A stretch of DNA of 64,000 nt from Candidatus Defluviibacterium haderslevense (GTDB lineage Bacteria > Bacteroidota > Bacteroidia > Chitinophagales > Saprospiraceae): NCBI GenBank assembly GCA_016712225.1, contig JADJRL010000003.1, positions 3,423,501 to 3,487,500 on the forward strand. Reading direction: 5' to 3'. The notes under the pieces are model-generated. The model worked only from the letters and a program-made list of their open reading frames with translations. It did not search any database and was not told the origin of the DNA. Below are positions 18,103 through 27,187 of the stretch, one piece after another. Position 1 is the stretch's first letter; each line of letters opens with the position of its first letter. The translations under genes and the position numbers were made by a program.

Positions 18103-21100
18103 ATGAAATTTAAATTTTTCCTATCGTTTACTTTATTGTTTTCTACCATGGTAATAGCTCAACAATTTAAAGCTAATACGGTTGAAAATCAATTAGTAAA
18201 ACCTGTTTTAAATACGGTATTCTCTAATTATGAGTTAGTTTCCCTGGATGTTAACTCAGTTCAAAATGCCCTTACATCCAGATCAGTTCATCAAAATTTA
18301 GATTTACAATTAGGCTCAAAACGCCTGAATCTAGACTTATTTGAATACGATTTATTAAAGTCTAATTATTTTCTACAATTAGGAACTGATCAAGGTGTCG
18401 TGAAAATACCAAAAGATGGCCGAATCAAAACATATCGCATTACTACGAATGCATCTCAAGGACATATGGGAAGTTTGACCATTAGTGATCAATTCTTTTA
18501 TGGATTTATTGAAGATAATGGTGTAAAATATTTCTTTGAACCTGCATACGGTTTTGTACAAAATGCTCCTAAAGATCTTTTGGTTGTTTACAAAGAAAGT
18601 GATGTTCTCGTTAATGCAGCGGTGAAGTGTGGTTATGATGAATTGAAAGATAACTCACATATTGCTGATGATGCATTAGGGAATGAAAATAGATCACATT
18701 GTATTGCTTTTGATGTTGCTTTGGCCAATGATTTTACTGTATTTCAAGTTAGAGGTAATGGAACAGATGCATGGTGTACAGGTGTATTAGCCAATGTCCA
18801 GACTAATTATGATAATGAATTTACCCATAGTATTGAATTAAATGTATCAACCATATTCGTTGCGACATCTACTGGTAGTGATCCCTGGAATGGTATTAAT
18901 AATATAAATGCTCACTTAGATACCCATGTGAGCTGGGCGAATGGAGGCGGATATGGTGGAGCACCTTATGGCTTAGCTACTGCGTGGACTAGAAAATATA
19001 CCAGTGGTGCTGTAGGATTAGCATGGGTAGGTACAGTATGTGGAAATTTGAGATATAATGTGTGTAGTGATTTTGGAACAGGAGGAGGTAATCTTAGAAA
19101 CCTTCAAGCACACGAAATGGGACATAATTTTAATTATGGTCATGATGCATCAGGCTCACCATATATTATGGCACCTTCTGTAAATGGATCTAATCAATGG
19201 TCTGCTCCCTCAATAACGGCTATCAGTAATTTCGCCAATTCAAGAGGATGTGCAAGTGGTTGTAGTACAGGTGGAGCCGCTCCGGTAGCGAATTTTAAAG
19301 CCAATTCGACTGTAATTTGTGTTCCGACTAATAATAAAGTACAGTTTACAGATTTGTCTTCAGGTGGTCCAACTTCTTGGGCTTGGACATTCCCAGGTGG
19401 GACACCATCTTCATCCAATCAACAGAATCCATTGATAACCTATAATACAAGAGGGGTATACGATGTAACACTCCGAGTTACTAATTCTTTTGGATCTGAT
19501 GTAATAACCTTTAATCAATATATTGATGTTGAAATTAAGGCAGTTTCAGCTTTTGATTATTTTGTGATCGATAGAGACATGACCACAACAAATAACTCAA
19601 TGTACGGTGATACTTACCTATGGAAATTTGGAGACGGAACCACTTCAACTGAATTTGAGCCTCAACATACTTATGCAAATGATGGGATATACAATGTTGA
19701 TCTAGAAGTTACCAATCGTTGTGGTACGGTTAAAAAAACTATAAAAGTGACTGTCGTAACTCAAAACGAAGCAAATTTTTCAGCTGATGTAGTTAGAGGT
19801 TGTGCTTCTTTAAAAGTTAAATATAAAAATTTATCTTCCACGAATTCAAATACATTCATTTGGGAATTTCCAGGTGGAACGCCATCAACTTCTACTTTAA
19901 AAGATCCTCCAGTGATTATTTACCCAAGAAAAGGAGTTTTTGATGTTAAATTAACTGCAAAGAATGCAAGATTTACTTCTGTAAAAGTTGAAAACGGATA
20001 TATTACTGTAGACACAATTCCAATTGCTTCATTTACTCATGCTCCACCAGTTGGGACTTTAATTGATTTTACAAATACTTCAGTTGATGCAACAAGCTAT
20101 TCATGGGACTTTGGAGATAGTAAGTCAAGTACCGAGTCAAATCCTTCTCATAGTTATGCTGGGCCAGGTGAGTATACAGTTATATTGAAGGCTGTAAACA
20201 GTTGCGGTACAACCAGTGATACCCAGAAAGTTGAAATAGCAAAAGCTTTAGGATCTAATTTTAAGGTTCCAAATACATTAGGTTGTGCTCCGTTTACTGT
20301 ACAATTTGAAAACACATCAACCAATGCAACTTCCTATGAGTGGACCTTTCCTGGTGGGAATCCAAGTACAAGTACTTTATTGAATCCAACTGTTGTTTAT
20401 AACACACCTGGAAAATTCGATGTAACTTTAGTTGCGATTAATGGGTCTGATAAAGAAAGCACAACCAAAACTCAATTTATTACAGTTGAATCATTACCTA
20501 TCCCTTCTTTTACATCAAATATTGTAAAAACTGAAGTATTTTTTACGAATACATCTCAATTTGGTAATTCATATTTATGGGATTTTGGAGATAATACAAC
20601 AAGTACTGAAATATCCCCAAGCCATGTTTATACTGTAGAAGGTGAATTCAATGTGAGTTTAAAAATCACTAATTCTTGTGGAACTCAAGAACTACTAAAA
20701 CAAGTTGTAGTATATCTAATTCCTAAAGTAGATTTTAGTGTGAATTCATTTAAAGTTTGTGCCGGAGATTATGTTCAATTTAATGACCATTCTTCAAAAG
20801 ATGTTAATGATTGGTTATGGCAGATAGAAGGTGGTGAACCGGCTACTTCCACAATCCAATACCCGAGAGTATTATACAAAAAATCTGGAATATATACCGT
20901 AAAACTTACTGTTAAGAATTCAAATGGTTCCAGTTTTATCATTAAACAAAATTACATCACAGTAGTATCTCCGGTTTTGTGTCCAGACAGACCTAATAAA
21001 AAGAAAAAAATCATTTCAGATCCTGGTTTTGGATTGAATGATCCTGCTGGTATTAAGAATCAAGTTGATCAGATGGAAATATTTCCAAATCCTAATTTTG

Positions 21101-21315
21101 GGATATTCGAAATTCAAATGGTCGATCCAATTGTTGGAAATACTGACCTAGTAGTTACAGATCTCATTGGGAATGAACTATTTCATGAAAAGACAAACGG
21201 AAAATATTTGGATTCAAAACAATTAGATTTATCAAATCTTCCACAAGGAACCTATTTTTTGAGAGTGAATTCTGAAACAAACCAGCTCATCAAAAAATTT
21301 ACGATAACTAAATAA
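18103..21315 (+). CDS. Secreted metzincin (M12-type) metalloprotease with seven PKD domains and T9SS sorting tail
   Basis: A 1070-aa protein. A signal peptide (FFLSFTLLFSTMVIAQ) is followed by a propeptide-like region to about residue 190. The catalytic domain (about 195-385) has the zinc motif HEMGHNFNYGHD, fitting HExxHxxxxxHD, with a likely Met-turn in PYIMAPS. Seven PKD domains follow (about 390-960), alternating between a FPGGxPS type and a WDFGD type. The last 80 residues (IFPNPNFGIFEIQM ... LPQGTYFLRVNSETNQLIKKF) form a type A T9SS C-terminal sorting domain. The predicted role is an extracellular or cell-surface protease for polymer breakdown or surface-protein processing. The Gly of the usual HExxHxxGxxH is Asn here. 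Confidence 0.9.
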   Translation: MKFKFFLSFTLLFSTMVIAQQFKANTVENQLVKPVLNTVFSNYELVSLDVNSVQNALTSRSVHQNLDLQLGSKRLNLDLFEYDLLKSNYFLQLGTDQGVVKIPKDGRIKTYRITTNASQGHMGSLTISDQFFYGFIEDNGVKYFFEPAYGFVQNAPKDLLVVYKESDVLVNAAVKCGYDELKDNSHIADDALGNENRSHCIAFDVALANDFTVFQVRGNGTDAWCTGVLANVQTNYDNEFTHSIELNVSTIFVATSTGSDPWNGINNINAHLDTHVSWANGGGYGGAPYGLATAWTRKYTSGAVGLAWVGTVCGNLRYNVCSDFGTGGGNLRNLQAHEMGHNFNYGHDASGSPYIMAPSVNGSNQWSAPSITAISNFANSRGCASGCSTGGAAPVANFKANSTVICVPTNNKVQFTDLSSGGPTSWAWTFPGGTPSSSNQQNPLITYNTRGVYDVTLRVTNSFGSDVITFNQYIDVEIKAVSAFDYFVIDRDMTTTNNSMYGDTYLWKFGDGTTSTEFEPQHTYANDGIYNVDLEVTNRCGTVKKTIKVTVVTQNEANFSADVVRGCASLKVKYKNLSSTNSNTFIWEFPGGTPSTSTLKDPPVIIYPRKGVFDVKLTAKNARFTSVKVENGYITVDTIPIASFTHAPPVGTLIDFTNTSVDATSYSWDFGDSKSSTESNPSHSYAGPGEYTVILKAVNSCGTTSDTQKVEIAKALGSNFKVPNTLGCAPFTVQFENTSTNATSYEWTFPGGNPSTSTLLNPTVVYNTPGKFDVTLVAINGSDKESTTKTQFITVESLPIPSFTSNIVKTEVFFTNTSQFGNSYLWDFGDNTTSTEISPSHVYTVEGEFNVSLKITNSCGTQELLKQVVVYLIPKVDFSVNSFKVCAGDYVQFNDHSSKDVNDWLWQIEGGEPATSTIQYPRVLYKKSGIYTVKLTVKNSNGSSFIIKQNYITVVSPVLCPDRPNKKKKIISDPGFGLNDPAGIKNQVDQMEIFPNPNFGIFEIQMVDPIVGNTDLVVTDLIGNELFHEKTNGKYLDSKQLDLSNLPQGTYFLRVNSETNQLIKKFTITK

Positions 21316-21337
21316 TTAGTGAAAAAATAATATTAAG

Positions 21338-21371
21338 GACCTTCTGGAGCTATTGCAGAAGGTCTTTTTTT
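21338..21371 (+). terminator. Rho-independent terminator after the metalloprotease gene
   Basis: GACCTTCTG (21338-21346) pairs with CAGAAGGTC (21356-21364) around a 9-base loop and is followed by seven T residues. It lies 22 bases after the protease stop codon and closes that transcript. Confidence 0.92.
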
Positions 21372-21493
21372 ATAAAAGGATTCTAATAAGAGCAACGATT
21401 TTAAATTTTTTGGGATCATGGATTAAGAGAATGATAAGCTTTGATTAACATCTTAATACAACTTTTAAGTGTTTAGCTAATCAAATATAGCGG

Positions 21494-21501
21494 TATCTTT
21501 A
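21494..21501 (+). promoter_or_regulatory. Possible -7 promoter element (TATCTTTA)
   Basis: TATCTTTA differs at one position from TAnnTTTG and lies 39 bases before the ATG of the 1799-aa gene. The strong terminator upstream means this gene needs its own promoter. Tentative. Confidence 0.35.
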
Positions 21502-21539
21502 CATAATCTTAGGCCAAAGTAGCTTGAAAGTTAATAGAA

Positions 21540-24500
21540 ATGAGACTGTATTTAATAATTTTATTATTAATATTAAAGGTTGAGAGTGCCTTTTCTCAAT
21601 GGTGTTGCATTGATACTAATTTAATTATAAAAGATAAGACAACACAGACCTTAAAATTTCAGATTTCTGGTGCAGTATTGAATGATTTAGCTTCTCCGCA
21701 ACAAGGTGTTTGTGGCGTTCGAATTAAATTTGACCATAAATTTATTGGAGATCTTACCATTGAATTGATGTCACCCTCTGGGCAATCCATTACTTTAATA
21801 GGCCCTGTGGGTTCTAGCGGTAACACCAACTTATCTAAATGGAATGTAGTCTTTGTTCCCTTTAGTCAAATTGCAATCCCCGATGCAGGATTTAAACCTC
21901 GGTGGGATAATATTCAGCCTTGGGGAATATTAGGGCAGTTTTTCAATGGAACTTATTATCCACATAAAGGTAATCTGGAAGACTTTAATCAGGGATCTGT
22001 CAATGGAACCTGGACTTTGATTATTAAAGATGATGATTTGTTTTATGAAGGGCACATTGAAAGTTTTTGTTTGTTGTTTTGTGATAACTCGGGTATAGTC
22101 TGTAAAGATTGCAGCCCGAATGGTGGATATTTTAATGTTCCAGCACAATCCTTTTGTGAAGGTGATGCCAATTTAAACTTGCCTTTTTTACCAATTCAAC
22201 CCGCATTCATTCCCGATCCAAATACATACGATTATCAATTTTTAGTTTCAAAAAATGATACCATCATTGAACGGACCAAATCATTAGATTTTCGTAACGC
22301 TCCTCCTGGAAATTATAAAATTTGCGGAATTTCTTATTCAAAAGTAGATAGCAATGCAATACCTAAAACAGGACAAAATTATCGTTTAAGTACATTTGAA
22401 AATGAATTAACAGCTAATAAATTCGGTATTTGTGCAGGTCTGTCTCAGGATTGTATCAATTTGGAAATTAAAGCAATTCCAGCTCCTGTAGATTTAGCAG
22501 TTTCAATATGTAAAGGTTCTGATTTTTTGATTGGAAACCAAAGTTTTAACACGGCAGGGCAATATGATGTTCTTTTACCAGCCACAAATGGTTGCGATTC
22601 TTTGGTTCATTTGAATTTAGCTTTAATAGATTTAGTTATTCAACTTAAGCAACCTATTGAAGAAATCAATTGTCTTAGATCTTTGGTTGTGATAGATATT
22701 TCGTCATCTACATTCCCAACCGGTGCTGATATTAAATGGTCTACCTTAGATGGTAATTTTTCTGATCTAAATGATTTGCTTAGGCCAAAAGTGAATAAAC
22801 CTGGAACTTACAAGCTGATTATTGAAAAGGGTAGTTGCATTGATTCTGTTGAATATACTGTAATTCAAAATGGAGCCATACCTGATTTGGAAGTAAAGTC
22901 TGATACCATAACCTGCCTTAAATCTCAAGTTATTATTTCAGCAAAAACGAATATCAATACACCACAATGGAATTGGTCGGATGGCATGAATGTTATCAGT
23001 AATGATTCTGATGTTGTCATTACTAAAGGTGGTTTATATCAAGTTATAGTTACTGATGTGAATGGCTGTTCTAACAGTATAGATGTGTCAGTATTAGAAA
23101 ATAAGAATATATTAATTCCTCAAATCAATGTTACCGATATAACATGTAGACTTGATACTTCAACTATTTTTTTTATTGCCAATCGGGATAGTCTGTCTTC
23201 ATATGAATGGTCTGGACCAAATGTCTTGAATACTACTGATACTTTGATTAAATCAACGAATTTAGGTCAGTATAATTTAAAACTTATCGGTATAAATGGA
23301 TGTGAATCGAATACTAATTTCATTGTAAAATCAGTAATTAAAATACCTGATTTCTCTTGTAGTGTGGATACCATTTCTTGTAATCAGGATACTGTTTACT
23401 TGAATCCAATTATACTTGATCCGCTTGAATCAATTTCTTGGCAAGGTCCATGTATCATAGATTCAAGTTCAAAAGACCAAATTATAACATGCCCTGGAAG
23501 ATATAATATCAAAATTAAAGACACTGCAGGTTGTATATTGGATACTTTTTTGTTAGTTAGTATAGATACCATTTCTCCTGATTTTAATTTGAATGCCAAT
23601 GAATTACCATGTAACCAAGATAGCATTCAAATTTTTTTAAATCATAACATGCCCACCAGTACTAATTATACTTATCAATGGTCAGGGCCTGTTGGATTTT
23701 CGTCCAAAGCAAAAGATCCATGGATCTATGAAAGAGGACTTTATAAAGTAATCGTAACTTTAGCTAACGGATGTCAATCTGTCGACACGTTAACCGTTTT
23801 TGAATCTAATGATAGACCACTAATAAGGATTAAATCGGATAGTATTGATTGTAGTCGCGATAGTGCACATATTTTGGTTGATTGCCCTGATGGTGTATTA
23901 TTTGATTGGTCAGGCCCTTCGAATTTTAGAGAGACTAAAAAAGATATTACTGTTGGTGAACCTGGATTTTATAAATTAGTGGTGACATCAGCATCTGGTT
24001 GCACATCCCAACAATCTATAGATATAAATAAAAACAAGCATTCACCAGTTGTAGGAATTAAACGAAATCCATTGACATGCTTAAAGGACTCTTCGGAAAT
24101 TGTATTGTTGTTACAATATAGTATTGATACGATCAGATGGAGAGGTCCAAATAATTTTAGCTCTAATCATGAAAATATTGTTGTTTATGATGCAGGATGG
24201 TATTACTTTAATTCCATTGGGATAAACGGCTGCATAAATGTGGATAGCGTTGAAATCGTTTATGATACTATAAAACCAATTATTGATATTATTACGGATA
24301 CCATTGATTGTATAAAGACTTCTGTAGATTTAAGGGCAAGTGCACCTGATCCATTGACGGTTTTTAGATGGACCAAGCCGAATGGAGATACCTCAAGGTT
24401 AGCAACCTTGAAAACAGATGTTCCTGGTATTCATACGATTGAGGCGACCGGCTCAAATGGTTGCAAGGCGAGCTCAAAAGTCAACGTCATATCAAATAAA

Positions 24501-26939
24501 AAATTTACGCCATTAAATTTGTCAGCAGATACCTTGCGATGTCGAAATCCCATCAGCACTTTGAAATCAAATTCTAATGACCCTAATCTCAATGTGCAGT
24601 GGATTTTGCCTGACTCAAAAACGATTAATGGCAAAATAATTAATTCTAAATTAGCAGGAAAATATCTTGCTAAGGGAACCAACCAATTTGGATGTGTGAC
24701 ATTTGATTCCATTCAAGTTATTTCAGAAATTACCATTCCCAAATTTAAAATTTCCGACACATCTATCAATTGTCGCATTAAATCTAGTCCAAAGCTAGAA
24801 GTATTAAATATTAATGCTCAGGATTCAGTAGAATGGACCAATCCGCTCAATCAAAAATCTTATTTGCGCATAATTTCAAATCCTATAATAGGAAAGTATG
24901 TTATTAAGATAATTGATATCAACGGATGTTATGCAATTGATTCCTTTACCTTGAAATATGACACATTAAGGCCAAAGATTTTAAATGTAAATATCGATAC
25001 TATAAATTGTTTAAACTTAACTGCAAAGGCAAAAGTCAAATTGAATTCGACCAAAGTAAATTATTTATGGTCTGCTCCTGGATTTAATTCATCTACGGAT
25101 TCAATTCCGGTATTTCAAAAAGCTGGGATTTATAGTTTAAAACTAGAAGGAACCAATTATTGTACTTTTGATACAGTTGTTCAAGTTATTGAAGACATTA
25201 ATCCACCAATAATTATTGCAATAGCCGATACAATCAATTGTGCAAGACCAAGATCAAAATTAGATATCACATTAGTCTCCAATGATACTGCTGTAAATGT
25301 AAATTGGTACGATGTCAATAACAATCTGCTAATTGGTTCGAAACCTGTTGTTATTCAAGGTGGTTTATATAGAGTAATAGTACAATCGAAAAAAAATCAT
25401 TGTATTTCAATGGATTCAGCAACTGTGATTGTTGATACGCTTCCGCCCAATATTGTTGCTTCAAATGTTTCGCTTCCATGTAATGCGGATTCTGTACAAT
25501 TAATTTCTTCAAGCCAGTGTTTTGGAGCAACTTATTTTTGGTTGGATCCAAATAATATTTTCTTTTCTAATAATCAAAGTCCAATTGCTCGTGATACTGG
25601 AATTTATACTGTTATCGTCAAATGTGACAATCAGTGCACCGCACAAAAGCAAGTTATTTTAGACAATAAAAAAACCTTCCCTATAGTTGGTGCTAGCGGT
25701 GGAAATCAAACTTGTAAAACGGATTCGGTTCGTTTAACTAGTCAATTTAGCGCATTAGATACCTTGTTTGAATGGATGGGACCAAATCAATTTCGTTCTA
25801 AAGAAAGATTTCCTATTGTAACCCAATCAGGATCATATAATCTTAAGGTTACAAATAGCCAAGGATGTAGCACGGATACAACTGTTATCGTTTTAAAAGA
25901 TACCATTTCTCCAGTTATAGATTTAATACAATTGGATTCATTAAAATGTGAACAAACAGACATTCGACTCTTAGCGAAACCTAAGGATTCATCAGTCCAG
26001 TATACTTATTTTTGGAATACATCAAATGGATTGATTAAATCTGGTCAAAATACAAATAGCATTTTGGTATCAGGGAATGGAACTTATGAAGTAATTATTG
26101 AAAATTTAAATAATGGGTGTACTTCAAATCCAAAATTTAATTTAGTTGAATCCTTTTCACCAATAAAGGGAGTCAATCTTGATCTTAATTTACCATCATG
26201 TACAGGATTTAACAACGGTAGTATACAGATTTCAGATTTCATTGGTGGAGATGGGCCATTTACCTTTTCATTTGACAATAAATCCTACTCCAGAATTTCA
26301 ACGATCAATAATTTACCTCCTGGTAATTATCACCTATTTTTTAAAGATAAATTCGGATGTCCTTATGATACCACCCTGTCCATTTCAGACCCTCCCGTAT
26401 TAACTTTAGACATTGATAGAGACCAAACGATAAGATTGGGGCAATCTGCTCAACTTTATGGGAATACAAATGCAGATACATTAACCTTATTTTCGATTCA
26501 ATGGACCCCCAACAATAATTTATCTTGCTCTTCATGTATAAATACTGCAGCTAGTCCTTTTGTATCAACAACTTATAGATTGACTATAGTTGACGAAAAT
26601 GGCTGTAAAAAGTCTGATGATGTGACGATTAAAGTAATTACAGAGCCTTCCCTATATATCCCAACTATTTTTTCACCTAATGGGGATAAAGTAAATGATC
26701 TCTTTAACTTTGAAACGGGTTTGGATATCGTAAAAGTCATTAGTTTTGAAATCTATGACCGCTGGGGAAATGGGGTATACACTTTAAACAATTTTTTACC
26801 AAGCGCAGGTCAATTTGGTTGGGATGGGACCCTGGATGGCAAAAATGTAAATCCGGGAGTATTTGTTTATAAAATCAAAGTGTTATCGATTTCGGGTGAG
26901 GAATTTACTAAAACAGGAGATTTTACATTATTAAGATAA
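21540..26939 (+). CDS. Giant secreted repeat protein: P-domain, about 15 Ig-like repeats, SprB repeat, gliding C-terminal domain
   Basis: A 1799-aa protein. After the signal peptide (LILLLILKVESAFS) comes a proprotein-convertase P-like domain (about residues 30-185: RIKFDHKFIGDLTIELMSPS, GTWTLIIKDD). About 15 tandem repeats of roughly 78 aa follow (residues about 373-1540). Each has an early Cys after a DTIxC-like strand, a W-x-GP core, a GxYxVxVT-like strand and a late GC. A SprB-type repeat (FNNGSIQISDFIGGDGPFTF) comes next, and the C-terminus is the gliding-motility/T9SS domain (IPTIFSPNGDKVNDLFN ... YDRWGNGVY ... FTLLR). Such proteins are surface filaments or adhesins in Bacteroidota. It has its own transcription unit. 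Function beyond surface adhesion is unknown. Confidence 0.88.
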   Translation: MRLYLIILLLILKVESAFSQWCCIDTNLIIKDKTTQTLKFQISGAVLNDLASPQQGVCGVRIKFDHKFIGDLTIELMSPSGQSITLIGPVGSSGNTNLSKWNVVFVPFSQIAIPDAGFKPRWDNIQPWGILGQFFNGTYYPHKGNLEDFNQGSVNGTWTLIIKDDDLFYEGHIESFCLLFCDNSGIVCKDCSPNGGYFNVPAQSFCEGDANLNLPFLPIQPAFIPDPNTYDYQFLVSKNDTIIERTKSLDFRNAPPGNYKICGISYSKVDSNAIPKTGQNYRLSTFENELTANKFGICAGLSQDCINLEIKAIPAPVDLAVSICKGSDFLIGNQSFNTAGQYDVLLPATNGCDSLVHLNLALIDLVIQLKQPIEEINCLRSLVVIDISSSTFPTGADIKWSTLDGNFSDLNDLLRPKVNKPGTYKLIIEKGSCIDSVEYTVIQNGAIPDLEVKSDTITCLKSQVIISAKTNINTPQWNWSDGMNVISNDSDVVITKGGLYQVIVTDVNGCSNSIDVSVLENKNILIPQINVTDITCRLDTSTIFFIANRDSLSSYEWSGPNVLNTTDTLIKSTNLGQYNLKLIGINGCESNTNFIVKSVIKIPDFSCSVDTISCNQDTVYLNPIILDPLESISWQGPCIIDSSSKDQIITCPGRYNIKIKDTAGCILDTFLLVSIDTISPDFNLNANELPCNQDSIQIFLNHNMPTSTNYTYQWSGPVGFSSKAKDPWIYERGLYKVIVTLANGCQSVDTLTVFESNDRPLIRIKSDSIDCSRDSAHILVDCPDGVLFDWSGPSNFRETKKDITVGEPGFYKLVVTSASGCTSQQSIDINKNKHSPVVGIKRNPLTCLKDSSEIVLLLQYSIDTIRWRGPNNFSSNHENIVVYDAGWYYFNSIGINGCINVDSVEIVYDTIKPIIDIITDTIDCIKTSVDLRASAPDPLTVFRWTKPNGDTSRLATLKTDVPGIHTIEATGSNGCKASSKVNVISNKKFTPLNLSADTLRCRNPISTLKSNSNDPNLNVQWILPDSKTINGKIINSKLAGKYLAKGTNQFGCVTFDSIQVISEITIPKFKISDTSINCRIKSSPKLEVLNINAQDSVEWTNPLNQKSYLRIISNPIIGKYVIKIIDINGCYAIDSFTLKYDTLRPKILNVNIDTINCLNLTAKAKVKLNSTKVNYLWSAPGFNSSTDSIPVFQKAGIYSLKLEGTNYCTFDTVVQVIEDINPPIIIAIADTINCARPRSKLDITLVSNDTAVNVNWYDVNNNLLIGSKPVVIQGGLYRVIVQSKKNHCISMDSATVIVDTLPPNIVASNVSLPCNADSVQLISSSQCFGATYFWLDPNNIFFSNNQSPIARDTGIYTVIVKCDNQCTAQKQVILDNKKTFPIVGASGGNQTCKTDSVRLTSQFSALDTLFEWMGPNQFRSKERFPIVTQSGSYNLKVTNSQGCSTDTTVIVLKDTISPVIDLIQLDSLKCEQTDIRLLAKPKDSSVQYTYFWNTSNGLIKSGQNTNSILVSGNGTYEVIIENLNNGCTSNPKFNLVESFSPIKGVNLDLNLPSCTGFNNGSIQISDFIGGDGPFTFSFDNKSYSRISTINNLPPGNYHLFFKDKFGCPYDTTLSISDPPVLTLDIDRDQTIRLGQSAQLYGNTNADTLTLFSIQWTPNNNLSCSSCINTAASPFVSTTYRLTIVDENGCKKSDDVTIKVITEPSLYIPTIFSPNGDKVNDLFNFETGLDIVKVISFEIYDRWGNGVYTLNNFLPSAGQFGWDGTLDGKNVNPGVFVYKIKVLSISGEEFTKTGDFTLLR
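22656..26162 (+). repeat. About 15 degenerate Ig-like coding repeats (about 234 bp each)
   Basis: Reading the protein, I count 15 consecutive units averaging 78 residues with the pattern D-x-I-x-C ... W-S-GP ... GxY ... GC ... D-T-I-x-P. Conservation is at the protein pattern level; the DNA copies are strongly diverged, so this is an old array and not a recent expansion. Confidence 0.8.
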
Positions 26940-27187
26940 AATTTTTATCTCCAAGCAGCGAAATACTTAATTTCAAGGTCTACACTATGAAGCTTGTAAA
27001 GTAGGAAATACCTAAGGTTTCAACGAAATATTTTTCTTTGATTGTTGAAGAATGGGTATAGTTTTTGGTTTGTTAATAAATTATTACAAATTATTTTGAT
27101 TAACATTTGCAAAATGCCTACATTTATACGTAAAATTTGGATAAAACATATTTAATTAATATAATACATAAGTCAAACATAAACAAC

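Noticed and set aside
22656..26162. Idea that the long repeat array is a CRISPR-like or recent tandem DNA repeat
   Set aside because: The repetition is at protein level only; DNA copies are strongly diverged and lie inside one reading frame.
27137..27187. Upstream ATG for paralogue A
   Set aside because: Starting at 27188 gives a normal signal peptide and exactly the length of paralogue B.
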